Shown here: positions 44,843 to 55,945 of the stretch, in pieces
Position numbering within the stretch: the first letter of the stretch is position 1
Layout: every line of letters starts with the position of its first letter
Origin: Phytophthora sp. 'mugwort'
Taxonomy: Eukaryota > Oomycota > Peronosporomycetes > Peronosporales > Peronosporaceae
Assembly (NCBI GenBank): GCA_033558025.1
Contig: JAUCEF010000007.1
Coordinates: 992,001-1,056,000, forward strand
Reading direction: 5' to 3'
DNA length: 64,000 nt
Program-made: the position numbers and the translations under genes
Notes under the pieces: model-generated
The model's input: only the letters and a program-made list of their open reading frames with translations
The model's database searches: none
What the model was told of the DNA's origin: nothing

Positions 44843-46183
44843 ATGGAAGAGATTGAAGTCGATGAAGAGATGCAGAGGAATGATACTGATCCTAGTGGCC
44901 CGATGTCGTCTCACATTGAGCAATCAATTCGTACGTTCTGCTTCATTGACCGATTGCGTATAGTTATCGTGTGGCCTGACCACTTTGTTAGATGAAATTG
45001 CTGAAGAGGACGAACTTGCACTTCTCCGGGCGGAAAATGCTCTTCTAATGAAGAAAGTCAAAGCGTTAGAAAAAGGAGGTCGTGGGGAGAAATCTGGATT
45101 GTGAGTATGCCTGCAGTCGTACGCTACTGCCTGGTAATTGTTACTGATCTTGCCATTACACTTCATCCGATGCAGGAAACTTGTGATCGATGAAAAGGAG
45201 ATTCAACAGATTGATGATCTGCTCAAGAAAGCTGAGGTAGCTATTGTACTTATGTCGGCTTTCGTATAAAGAAGGCTTAAACACTAACATGATGAATGAA
45301 CGTTATCACATGGGGAACAGGATGCTAAAGTGGAGGCGATGAACTATGTAGCTAATACATCGAGAGAAAAGGTATACCGCATACAATACATGTTGTTGGG
45401 ACTAGTTCCAGTCGCGGTATTTGATCGGCTTTTCGTTCCGTGACAGCTTGGCCAAGATGTTCGCATTCTGCAAACAATTTTACAAAAGGTAAATCTGGAC
45501 TGACAAGAACGCGGTTAATTGGCAGCGAAGTCAACCGTCGCTAACTTCCAACCCTTTGTGGGCTATAGGCGAAAGCAGAGCGCCACGCTTTCAAAAAAAA
45601 GGTCAAAGCGAGTGAAGAGAAGCTACGTGCCGAAGAAGTCAAGATGGCGCAGGTGATTTTATCTGGGTACGGTTTTGTTTTATTGATGATATTAACGTCA
45701 CAACGGAGCAGGAAGAGGTTCGCTTCCAAGTCGACCGCGAAATATTCGCCAAGATTATTCAGGTAAGCCTTCATCAAAGTTACCAGCCTAGAACATCTTG
45801 ATTGTTTATCTGATTGCCAATTGTTCCTGTGCAACTAGGATGACCGAATAGTTTACAACCAAGAAGTCGATATCCTTGTCCAGAAGGTAGCGGCAATTCA
45901 AAAGGAAAAATATGAACTGTTTCTTTGGGCAAAAGAACAACAAGAACGACATTTGCAAGAGATTCGGAAGCTAACTCGAGCGCTTGGAAGAACGAAGCGC
46001 GTTGTGGATGAGCAGGTAGTTAATCATCTCCTCGCCATGTGCAATTCTCCATACGTACAACGTAATGGTCACAAACTGTTTTTGATATCCTGGACTTGCC
46101 ATCTGCAGGCGACCAAAAGTATGGAACTCCTCAGCGGTGTGGATCAAGTTCACTCCACCTTGTCTCGCACTACCAGTGCCTAG
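44843..46183 (+). CDS. Small coiled-coil protein, 9 exons (245 residues)
   Basis: The gene was assembled from GT-AG introns. Exons are 44843-44930, 44992-45100, 45176-45236, 45321-45371, 45447-45488, 45569-45652, 45712-45762, 45839-46015 and 46109-46183, totalling 738 nt in frame. The six introns after exon 3 are all phase 0, and exons can be as short as 42 nt. The protein is charged and helical throughout (for example [20 protein letters not shown] and [17 protein letters not shown]), so a coiled coil with a Ser/Thr-rich tail. I do not recognise the family. The very intron-rich structure contrasts with the intronless giant gene 186 bp upstream. It converges with the beta-sandwich gene, with 120 bp between stops. 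A ciliary or cytoskeletal role is only a guess. Confidence 0.75.
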
Positions 46184-46303
46184 TTTTCCAGAATCATAAT
46201 ATGAAAATAAAGATACGCTTTTAGCAGAGATTTAACACTCTGCATTTGATTTCAGTTTTTAAACCGTTCGTGAAAATTAGGGCACGTGCTGTTTCACTGC
46301 TTT

Positions 46304-47014
46304 CTATTCCAGCGGGCTATAGATGATCCTTTGGAACTTTCCACGTTGCTCCGACACTTGAATAACCATCTTGAGGTCGAGGATATCTCCGTCGTCATCC
46401 TTGAACGCAGCAATCAGCAGACCGCAGTTGGTCAATTGACTCGGCTGAATGCCGGAAATGTTGATTTGCGGGGCCTAGCGTTCCCACAGAATCACAGTTA
46501 GTGCAACTTCCATTCACGCTTCGTAGTTTCCGGTACAAAACGAACCGAAAACTGGAAATGGTTGTCACCCCGAGCGTAATCCGTTGCCTCCACTTGGCCC
46601 AGTTGTACAACACAGAAATTGATCAATTCGGCTTTAGTTAAAGAAACTAACTCGCTGGGGGGTTACGTGGTCACAACTTTTTGCAGACATTTTTAAATCA
46701 ATAGGTGAAAAGGATATTGATAATGTGGCGCTTGGTGACCGAGTCCACCAGATACTATTGCGCATAACAACATAACTCAAAGTTAGCGTGGGCTACAGTG
46801 AAATAACACGTAAGTATTGCTAACAGCAGCAATTTGCTGTCACGCCCACCTCGATATCCCACACGCCGTTAGTGACAGGCGCGTCCAGGTGAAAGTCCAC
46901 CTCCAGGTTCAGCTCGTCTGTGAGAGCTGCCGGATTGGGCGAGATATCCACGGCTGTGACGTCCACTGCTGGACGCGAGCGCCGATAGTCCTCGGTTTCC
47001 TTGCTCTCGCTCAT
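46304..47014 (-). CDS. Small beta-sandwich protein, 4 exons (143 residues), with a candidate U12 intron
   Basis: Exons in transcription order are 46850-47014, 46718-46754, 46546-46604 and 46304-46474, totalling 432 nt in one frame. Introns 1 (95 nt) and 3 (71 nt) are GT-AG. Intron 2 (46605-46717) has no usable GT donor; it begins ATATCCTTTT and can end in AC, as in U12-type AT-AC introns. The protein alternates short hydrophobic strands (AVDVTAVDISPNPA, LNLEVDFHLD, VWDIEYLVDS, KRHIIKLGQVEATDY, INISGIQPSQLTNCGLLIAAF, DLKMVIQVSE) and ends RIIYSPLE. This suggests a single immunoglobulin-like/ASF1-like beta-sandwich, but I cannot name the family. The ATG at 47014 has a strong context (aaccATGa). 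Confidence 0.75.
46605..46717 (-). other. Candidate U12-type (AT-AC) intron
   Basis: On the minus strand the donor is ATATCCTTTT, matching the U12 consensus exactly. A branch-point-like TTCTTTAAC (one mismatch to TTCCTTAAC) lies at 46637-46645, and the acceptor is GTTGTAC at 46605-46611. Splicing here joins HII to KLGQVEATDY in frame. An AG acceptor 6 bases after the branch site would also keep frame but insert ten extra residues. Branch-to-AC distance (about 33 nt) is longer than typical. Confidence 0.65.
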
Positions 47015-47507
47015 GGTTGCTTGTCGCTTTTTGGTGGCGATGAAATGGCGTCCTTTTACTTGCTGCAACATAAGCAAATAAGTTGCACGTGTTGAGAGTT
47101 GTCGTCAAGTCAAATAAACCTGAAGCTTTGTTTCCCAATTTTCATTTACTGCGCTCCGTACCCCTCATTACACTTTCGACTCCGCCCGCCAGACAACACT
47201 ACGGCTCCCAGGGCGGTCACCCAAGTGGTGGCTGCTCGTCTATTTCGTTGCCTGTCTCCGGCGTCCGATATATCCAAATCTTGAATACAGATACCCTACG
47301 CTTTTTGAACACACGAATACCGAATGCCTTCTATGTAAATATGGTAGGAGCAGGGCTCCCGAGTCTTGCATCTATTATTAAGCAAAGCCGATGAGCAGAA
47401 TAAATAATTTTCTGCATATCAACATGAACGAAGTAAATAAATGCAATGCGAAGAGGGCGACGTGAATTATGGCACTGTAGTGCATATTGACGGTGCGAGC
47501 TACCTGC

Positions 47508-49216
47508 TTATGAGAACGCGCTGACTACATCTGCGTCCCAGTAAGACTTGTTCGCGCGGAGGAACAGGATAATCTCCAGCATCATCGGCTGCAGCGACTG
47601 GTGTTGAGTGCCTAACGTCGCCTTCGCGACACTAAAGAGCCGCTCCACTACATTCGATGTCGGGGGATCGATCCCAACAATTCGTAATTCATCAAGAATT
47701 GGTTCACCTTGCGCTTCTTCTTGACCTGCTCAATGAACGATAGTGTTTTCTGGGTCTCTTCCACCGGAGATGCAACAGCAACCGCGGGCGAGTTGACTTT
47801 GAAGCGAGCGATCGTTGCCTTCTCGGCCCGAGTAAGCTTGTCCACCTTGCCGTCGAGCACCTCAACGCACGCCGCTTCAAATTTCGGCGAGTGTACGATG
47901 TCGGCGCGGGGTGCTTCATGCAGTACATGGCTTTAAAATAAATACAGTTATAACCGCAAGAAAAAGTAACTTACCAAGGTACGTTGAGAACTCCGAGCAA
48001 AATTCGATCTGCGCGACGAAGTACACGCGGGCGTCCAGAAGAGTTACCACGTTCGACTGCAGCTCGTAGCTCACGGACTCGACTTTCTTGAGGTCGTCCA
48101 GTAGGTCTCGGAGCCAGTTATTGACAGTGAGCAGGTCTTGGAGCTCATCTAAGTCCTTCATAAGCTCGAGTAGCTTCAGGTATCAGTGCATTATTGCAAA
48201 AGTAGAACCCCAGCGTGTGACCTGGCTCAGAATGGGCCGTAGTCGCGTCTTGAAGCTTTGCGTGGCATGATGAGTAGCGATTTGTTAAATATTAGTTTAC
48301 CACAAAAAAATGAAACAAGATTGGATGAAATTCGAAAAAACTTCCGGAGCTGGGCGGACAAGTTTAGCGTCCTTAGCTTCACCATTACGTCCTTGGCCTG
48401 AGCCAACTCGTTCGCGTACCCGCCAGGCATTTCCTGTACACCGAGGTTGAGGTGGTGGCTGACGCATCCAACTAGGGGTACGTCAAGATCAGACGCCAGC
48501 CTCTTGTTGACTGAGCAAGAAAGAGGCAGTCATCGAGGCTCTTGATGTAGTCGCGGGACAACATGGTGCGCAGGAAGCTAGCGTGGATAGCGGCTGAGTG
48601 GTTTTCGTCCGGGCTGTTGACGAGCGGGTGTATTGCCAAAAGCGGCTGGCGTCGCACCCCATTGATCTCGTAGCAGGCGAAAACCGCCAGAAACTGCTCT
48701 GAGCGGTTAGACCAGCCATCGATTACGATCCCATACTTTTCGGGCATCTCTTCGGCGATTGCAGCCTCAACCGCGAAGGTCGCGCGCTCCGTGCCTTTAA
48801 GCAGCTGCTCTTGGCCAATAGAGACTAATTTCGTGTACCTGTACATAGAATAACGCATTAGTTTGAACCGAGAGTTCCAATGAAGATTAGTACTCACCTG
48901 CGTGTTTCCGTATTCTCGCAAAAAATAGAGAGGCAGATTGCGCATGATGGTCCAGTGAAACCAACCATAAAGGTTGAGGCTGCGCTGGCGGACCCATGGC
49001 GCCAGCGTCCCCATGTCCGCCGTCGTCACCGAGCGCATCTGGTCCTCGAAGTCCGGGTGCTTCTTTCTCACATGCTGGATGACGTTGCTACCCGGTCTTC
49101 GGGGACTGCTGGCGCACCGTAGAGCAGCGACAACAGAAGAGCCCGATGACGAGCTCGTCCTGCTTGTTCATGACGGGCTTGAAGAAAAAGGGAGCGACTT
49201 GTAGGTTGGTGAACAT
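47508..49216 (-). pseudogene. hAT-family transposase relic with BED finger and hATC domain
   Basis: The start has a BED-type zinc finger: CCRCSTVRQQ (49100-49130) with HVRKKHP downstream. One extra G in the ggg run near 49094 puts the Cys pair and His pair in different frames. The frame 48472-49071 holds the catalytic region, with EKYGIVIDGWSNRSEQFLAVF, containing the first catalytic Asp of hAT transposases. After further breaks, 47916-48161 contains a helical segment. The end (about 47508-47680) reads PPTSNVVERLFSVAKATLG, the hATC dimerisation motif, and stops at 47508. Several frameshifts make it inactive. Terminal inverted repeats were not found. Confidence 0.75.
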
Positions 49217-49554
49217 TGGCAAATGCGGAAATGACAGCTGTGAGACTGGAAAACGCACAAGCTCAACGAGCCACGCAGAACACTCGTTCTAAAGAGTAGA
49301 CAAGCCAGGTTGTGTGACAATACGTAACTCCAATTGCAACGTGACATTAATTGTTTATTGGTTGTAAAACCTTCCGAAATAAATTATTGTATTACTATTA
49401 TTGCAATAATTTTGAACCCAATGCATTTTTCGGGGGCCCTTGGTAGGGGTGCCAGATCTATTGTATGTAGCAGGGTACTGAGCACGCGAAAACCGGGCAG
49501 TTCAAAATTAGAAATTCCCGTCCTCAACCTGATCCCAGCGACGCACCAAGTACG

Positions 49555-49738
49555 ATGCCAGCAACAAGTAAGCGAACCGGTGGGCGAATGTCCCCCGAGC
49601 AGAAGCGGATGACCATTCTCGAGTGCTGTCGCTCTCATCCAGCCCTTTCACTCTCCAGTCTGGCGCGCTGGGCTCATGCTTCGTTTAAGCTAGCGCGCTG
49701 ACCCTCGAGATCAACCATTCGGGTGCTCTTTCCCCCGC
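49555..49738 (+). pseudogene. CENP-B/pogo-type N-terminal helix-turn-helix fragment
   Basis: From the ATG at 49555 the frame reads RMSPEQKRMTILECCRSHPA then LSSLARWAHASFKLA, followed by a stop where PSRSTIRVLF continues in the same frame. This resembles the first DNA-binding helix set (HTH_psq/CENP-B N-terminal) of pogo-type transposases. The catalytic part is absent. The identification rests on a short stretch. Confidence 0.45.
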
Positions 49739-50006
49739 ACACGGGGTATACAAACACCAAGTGAAAGAGTTGGTTCGTTTCTGCACTGGTCATTCTATTT
49801 CCGGATGGATATATATGCGGGTTTGTTGAAAATTGGAAAATTATGTTTAACAGGTACTTGGGATGTTGCAGCTGATTCGTATGCTTTCTAAAGGTAATGG
49901 CCCGTTCCCGCCCAAATAAATGGCTCAGAGCTTCCCGCCCTCACCGTTTTTTTCAAAACCGCTTCATTCAAAAATTGCGGGAGGAGGACTCAAGTCAGCA
50001 GACGAA

Positions 50007-53000
50007 ATGGTAAACATGAGAGGCAAGGTGCTAAGAGATAGCGAAGTCACTGCCCGTGACCTGTCTTTTAAGTCGGTGTAGCGCGAGGTCAAGGCAGAGG
50101 GGTGGACGCGCAAGTCGCCGCCCGGACGGAGCTTGGACGACCACTACAAGTACATTAAACCAGCGGGTCATGCGAATGGACGGTTGGCATCGATTTCTTA
50201 TTGGGCGAGGAGGGCGTGCTGGAGCACTATGCGAATGGTACGCTTTCTCAAATTATTGGGTGGTCTGCTCTCTACTTACACCCACCCTTTATGCTTATAG
50301 TGCTCCGAAGCCGGGCTGCCGCGTCCGCGCGTGCTTTAAACTCTTCCACTCGTCAAGGTGAAGAGCAGATGGCGTTCGGCGACGCTGCAGTACCAGCTTC
50401 TGTACAATCTGTTCGTGACCCATATGTGCAAGGAGTTTCAGTTGCTTGTCTACGACTAGCCGACACTGCAACCGATGGTACGTACAATGCTGCATGCAAA
50501 ACTGCATTTTATGCTGAATCTTACGCTGTATGATATGTTGAATCTTATGTTGCGTTGTTAAACATTCAATCGGCGCGCGAATTTCAATCGCGATGTGGAC
50601 GCCCCAGCAGCTCATGGATTGCTACAGAGGCCATGATTGCTGCTATTGCGTCGACCAATAACGCCGAAACTGGAGGTAAAGCTGATCATATACTGGGATA
50701 TATACCTAGTCTAATATTTGATTCTCGTTTGTATGCATGGCACCAGCAGAACCTGATGCTGCACCTCAGCAAACCATACCGGCAGCTCCTTTGTCTCAAG
50801 GCTCATCTCCAAGCACGCCGACACGCTCACGATCGGTACCCCCCCTAATTGCAACGTCAATTAGGAGGGGGGGTACCCTCACATTGGTCAAGATGTAATG
50901 GAGATCGCGGACGATGACACGGCATCGGTTGCGACGTCCGACAACGACGATGCTTCTGTTGTTTTGACCGTTGTTGATGATCTGGAAGAGACGGAGTCCG
51001 AAGTTGCTGCAGAAGTTCTTTTCGCAGAAAATTGCCTGGATATAACTGGAGGGAGAGATGAAGTACTTGCGGGCAATCTAAAGGGTGGGGTGTTGCGAAG
51101 CATGTCGGCCACGGGTTGGGAGGACGTCGAGGAGCCTGACGTTTACGAACACATGATGACGCCGTACGAACCGGTCAAGAATTCGAACAGCTACCCTGGC
51201 CTACGTCAAGGCTACTCGGGGCCAACAGCGGAGGCACTGCGGCATGGCGACTCTCCAATGGCGCTGATTTTTATTTTCTTTCCGTAGTGATGTGGCAGCA
51301 TATTGCTGTCTGCTCGAAGGAATACCACCGGGAGATGTTACCACTATGGATAGATACTGCGTATTCGCGCTATCGGAAGAAGCAAAAGCGTAGCTCCAAT
51401 CTTCCACGCAAGACGCGCCGAGATATTCAACGAGAGATGGAATTCATGAAGCCGATTATGTTCCATGAGCTATGTCAATTCATCGGCTTGCTGGTGGCAA
51501 GAACGATTGCCCCAAACCGCGAAAAGTTGTTAAACCACTGGAAGACTACTTACCTAGATGCGATCTCGCGAGGCTGTTTTGGTTCGGTACTGGCGCACGA
51601 CAGGTTTATGGAGATCTCTAGAAACCTTGACTTCAATCCGAACAATGACTTTCCTGGACAAACTGACCGCGGGTGGAAGATAAGAAAGCTCGTGGAAGTG
51701 CTTCAGCGTACCTTTGGTCGTGGGTATTTTTGCGCCCTCCCATTTGGCGTTCGATGAAGCTGTGTTGCCAAGCCGGTCATCATTCAACAAGATGCGAGTC
51801 TACATGAAGGACAAACCCCACAAGTGGGGCACCAAACGTTTCATGCTGTGCAGTGGTATCACCGCGTACTGCATTCGGTACGTTGTTTTTGGCCTCTCGC
51901 ATTCCATATGCTGAATAATGCGGTTTACCAATTCTAACTCTGTGCAAACAATGCTGCATAACTACAGCTTCGATGTTTATTGCGGTAAGAAGCAGCACGC
52001 AAGTGACGCTCATAAGCTAGACATGAAATCGGGTCCGGCTGCGGTGGTGAGAAGCCGTTGGAGTTGTTCGGGCCCGAAGCTCGGAAGCAAGGCATGAGGT
52101 TGATTGTCATTGACCGATTCTGTACGTCAGTGGCATTGGCTATCCAGCTGCTCTTGATGGCATTTTTTACTGCGTAGGACCATAATAACGAACAGGCTCG
52201 GATACTGCAAGGAAGTCGTTAAGAAAAAGAAGAGCCGACCCCGATCAATCGAACGTGGCTCGTTCAAGGTTGCCCGATCAAAACTGGTACCGAACATGGC
52301 AGCAATTAGGTAATGAGACTCGCGACCGGTGCTTTTACTGTGTACCGGAGTGATCACTGATATCGACAGAGTTGGGCGCCAGGATGGAGCCGAGAAGGTA
52401 GAGGTTCCTCGCCCCAGAGTGGTGAAAGACTATCACGCTTTCGTGGGGGCGTAGACGTCCATGACCAGTTGCGGCTGCAACGCTACTCTCTCCAGCGCTC
52501 TCTCCGCTTCCGAAAGTACTACAAGTCGCTGGCGCTGGGCTTGATCGACTTAGCGAATGTAAGAGGCTATATTATCCACAAAGACTACCACAAGAACAAG
52601 ACCTCGAAGCCACTAACGCACGTCAAGTACATGATCAAGCTCCATCTCCAGCTTACGCAACTTTGGGCTTCAGACATTTACGAGGGAAACACCTTCGGAT
52701 CACAAGTCCATTCCACTACGCCAGCCTACGAAGCTGTTCCAACTGGCCCCAATCAACAATCGAAGCACGCGGCGCGACAGGTCAATGAATGGCGCGATCA
52801 AGATAAGCAGGCTAAGAGACGTCAATGGGCATGCAAGGTCTGTTCTGCCTTGCGCCCCGACAACAAGCGCGCTGCGACGACGGCGTATTTCTGCGGTGAC
52901 TGTAGCCAGGTGGGCCCGGTATTTCTCTGTATGAAAGGCCGGCGACAAGTTCGCGGACTTGCGATGACATGCTGGGATATATGGCACAATGAGTGGGCAA

Positions 53001-53011
53001 ATGGAAATTGA
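50007..53011 (+). pseudogene. PiggyBac-like transposase relic, copy 2 (nearly full length)
   Basis: The N-terminus contains EGWTRKSPPGRSLDDHYKYI near 50095, then GEEGVLEHYANG, an oomycete PiggyBac N-terminal domain. The region 50898-51289 is acidic. The frame 51287-51757 has ELCQFIGLLVARTIAPNRE and RGWKIRKLVEVLQRTF, then FDEAVLPSRSSFNKMRVYMK with the first catalytic Asp. The frame 52469-53011 follows GGVDVHDQLRLQRYS and ends in a Cys-rich finger (CKVCSALRP...CGDCSQ). A spliceosomal intron lies at 51878-51967, at the same codon as in copy 1. Many frameshifts. The element diverges strongly from copy 1. Confidence 0.8.
50835..50877. repeat. Palindromic hairpin inside PiggyBac copy 2
   Basis: The sequence ggtaccccccctaattg at 50835 is followed by its near-perfect reverse complement ending at 50877, with a 3-base bulge (gga) in the G run. 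It lies just before the acidic frame of the transposase. Confidence 0.75.
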
Positions 53012-54984
53012 TCCCCGTGGAGCGTTCGAAGCCAATCCGTATACGTCGCAAGGCAGAAGAGACTGGGCCAGACACGCCATCTACTCTTGGTACTCCGGCC
53101 TCGCGCAAGAAACGCCGCACAAGTCCGTAGGCGCTAATATGCATATTAGAATGTTGCTAAGCTGCATATATGCAACAACTTGTGTTTGCGTTTGACTAGC
53201 ATAGATGCATCTTATATCTGTAACGCACATTGAACATGGCGGTAGTTTGTACGTCTTCACACGTTTCCCACGACTTCACACGTTCCGATCCTGGTCTGCA
53301 TCCCGGACGCCTTACTTTCACACATGAGTGAGCATGTCGAGTGATTGCTCCGCCAGCTGCAATCTTCTTCATTTGAAGTATGTATGGTGCAAAAGAAAGC
53401 ATTCGGACGCATCATGTGCTTGCGATATTTGTAGGGGTGACACACCTACTTCCTATACTGCATGTTTGTATAGGAAGTATTGAATTCATATTTTTGGAAA
53501 ATGGAGATTTCCGGGGCGACTGTTTCTGTTTGGGGGGGGGGAGATACCCTGTCACTTTCCGCCGTACGCTGCATTATGCCGCATGCCGTCCATCAAACTG
53601 ACTACATATGCCTCTTGTGTGCCGCGTTAGCACAGCTTTTTCACTGACCCGCCTGTGTTGCCATCCCCTAAACATAGAGACTTTAAGATTAGTAGTGTAG
53701 CATATGTAGTTTACACGTCCTGGGGGCTCCCGGTCTGGAGGGGTTAAGAGGGTTTGCAAAACACGGTGCAAAATCATGGTCTAAAAGGGCGCATTTTGCG
53801 CCCTTTTAGCTTATTTCCGATTCGCATCCAGCGTATCTTGTTACCCGTTTTACAACCAATCAAATGAGACTCTTTGATAGGGCTGTGTGAAATTTTGATA
53901 ACCAGTGGTTTTATTTTCCAAACTGAACATAATCCACCTACACGTCACCGTCATCACGTGGATGTAGGCGACATAAGTGGTCCAGCAGTATCACCAACCC
54001 CCCGCCACCCACTTTCACGATACAAAAGATATGACACACGCACGCATGTGTCACTACTATCCTGGTCTAATCTCTCAATACAAAAGCTAAGTGATATGCA
54101 TACAACGTTTCAGAACTTGGAGGATAAGGCGCTAGTGCAGATTGATTTTCTCTTTGAGAGCGAGAGAGTGCGGATTACCTGGGCGTATGTGTGAGCCAGA
54201 TGAGAACGGAGCGCCCTGCCAACCAACCCCGATTGCGCTTGGCAATCCTCAAACGTACGTACGGGAAGTCTGTCAGAGACTTTCCATCCTGTTTATTTAG
54301 TGGGCAACCGCAGCGACGTCTGCTGGACGCAGCTGGTGGACGTGGAGGCGGACGGCATGTACATGTATGCCTGGAAACCGGCTTGGTATGGGTGATGCTG
54401 CCGCTGGTGGACGTGGCGGACTGACTGGGCGTGGATGGGGGGAACAAGGTGGCCGTGGACACGAAGGACTTCCTGGGTATGGAGGCGAAGATCGTGGAGG
54501 TGGTGGTGGACGCGATGAACATGTACGTGTTGCCGCTAGCGTGAGAGCGGTGCAGGATTCCGCTGCCGGCCACGAGGAGCATGTAGTTGCTGGCGGCCGT
54601 GGTGGGCTGAGTCGGTTTAAGTTCGGTGGGCGTGGCGTACCTGGTGAGCATGGAAGCGCTACTGCTTGTAGTGGTGGGGTCGCTGGATCAGTGATTACCA
54701 GCACAGAGTGTACAACAGGTAGGAAGTGTGGTTCATGGACGGCGAGGTGAACAAGTTCTGACGTCGCGACTATCGATGTTACTCTACTTGCTGCTCATAC
54801 TGTTGTTGTTGCTGATATGATATTGTAGCATGCGAAGGCGTGAAGGAAGCCGCCCGTGGAGCCAATGTTGTTGATCATGGTACAGGGACGGTGGCAGATA
54901 TTTCAGCGTATGCTGCCGATACTCTCTGGATAATGGCTGAAAACCAATGGTGTCGATGATAGTGTTGATCGTGACCGAAGATCA
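53012..54984. other. Gene-free stretch between PiggyBac copy 2 and the DOT1-like fragment
   Basis: About 2 kb with no recognised gene. It contains a G run at 53530-53539 and a perfect palindrome at 53781-53809. GC-rich sequence at 54300-54720 holds overlapping low-complexity frames (Gly/Trp- or Pro/Ser-rich), none supported. Confidence 0.5.
53781..53809. repeat. Perfect 13-bp inverted repeat (ctaaaagggcgca)
   Basis: Arms 53781-53793 and 53797-53809 are exact complements around ttt. A closely related palindrome occurs at 60634-60660, and a half-copy near 60560. Confidence 0.85.
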
Positions 54985-55537
54985 TTTGCTTGGACAGAAG
55001 CTGCACAAGCGGTGTTTGCTACTTTTGGTTTAATTAACGCGGGAGACATTCGACAATCGTTTGGTCGTACGCATGGTAATGCAGGAGAGATACTGCCGTC
55101 AGGCGTCGCCGCCATGATCGAGGCGCTTAGTCCTGCAGATGAGAACGACATTTCCCTCGATATAGGCGCTGGTGTGGGCAACATTCTTGCCCATGTTGCT
55201 CTTTCCACAAACGTCAGCGTTTGCATTGGTATCGAGCTTCGTGCTGAGCTATGCTTACTCGGACAAGCATCGATCAACATGCCGAAGGTTTCCCGCAGCT
55301 TAGAAGGCATTACTCAATGCCTCTGCCATTCGAGACGTTGCCATTTCATCCCAGTCATCAATGCGCGATGCAACTTTTGTATTCGTCAATATCTTTCTCT
55401 TTGAAGAAGATTCAGAATTGGTTGTTTCACGTGAGCTCACTGTGATGCCAAGTGCACGCATTATTTCTGCAACCTCTGTATTTGCCCAAGGCATCGTTCA
55501 TCATGCTCTGAACCATTCTGTAGTCGTTGGCAGTTAG
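54985..55537 (+). pseudogene. DOT1-like histone methyltransferase fragment
   Basis: The frame 55012-55404 reads GLINAGDIRQSFGRTHGNAGEI, then DISLDIGAGVGNILAHVALS and VCIGIELRAEL. These match the AdoMet-binding motif I (DxGxGxG) and the acidic motif II (GIE) of DOT1-type H3K79 methyltransferases. After a frameshift near 55350 the sequence continues FVFVNIFLFEEDSELVVSRE, comparable to the catalytic NNFLF-type loop of the family, and stops at 55537. It is short and broken, and lies among transposon debris. The assignment is from motif logic, not a search. Confidence 0.6.
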
Positions 55538-55727
55538 TGAATGAGGTGAAGGTGTCATGCAGCTGGAAAGCGTCTCTTCACCCACTTTATTTTTACAATA
55601 AGAGACCATTGAAATACCAGATCCAAGCTTCTGTTAGTTTTAAACAAAATCGCCTTGCGTTCGAAGAGCCCCAGTCGATATTTTGGATTCCAATCCAATG
55701 CGCATAACATAGTTCAGGAGCTCCGTC

Positions 55728-55945
55728 AAGTCCGCAAGTGCCATCAAGTCCACGGGCGCCGTCAAGCTGTTGTCGCCTTCACGTCCGCGATCAAGTCCGT
55801 GGCCGCCGTCCCGTGTGTGAGGGCCGTTAAGTCCATGATCGCCGTCACGTTTGCGAGCGCTGCCAAGTCTGTAAGCGTCGTCAAGTCAAGTCGTGAGCGA
55901 TAAGTTCGAGAGCGCTGCTAAGTCCGTTAGCGCCGTCGCGTTGGG
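55728..55945. repeat. Degenerate minisatellite, about 18-21-bp units
   Basis: Variants of aagtccgtgagcgccgtc recur about ten times, for example around 55740, 55793, 55830 and 55865. The open frame across it (Lys/Ser/Val/Ala repeats) is a by-product of the repeat. Confidence 0.7.

Noticed and set aside
46820..47077. Longer N-terminus (from 47077) for the beta-sandwich protein
   Set aside because: The extra 21 codons are poorly protein-like and cross a ttgcag acceptor-like site; the ATG at 47014 has better context.
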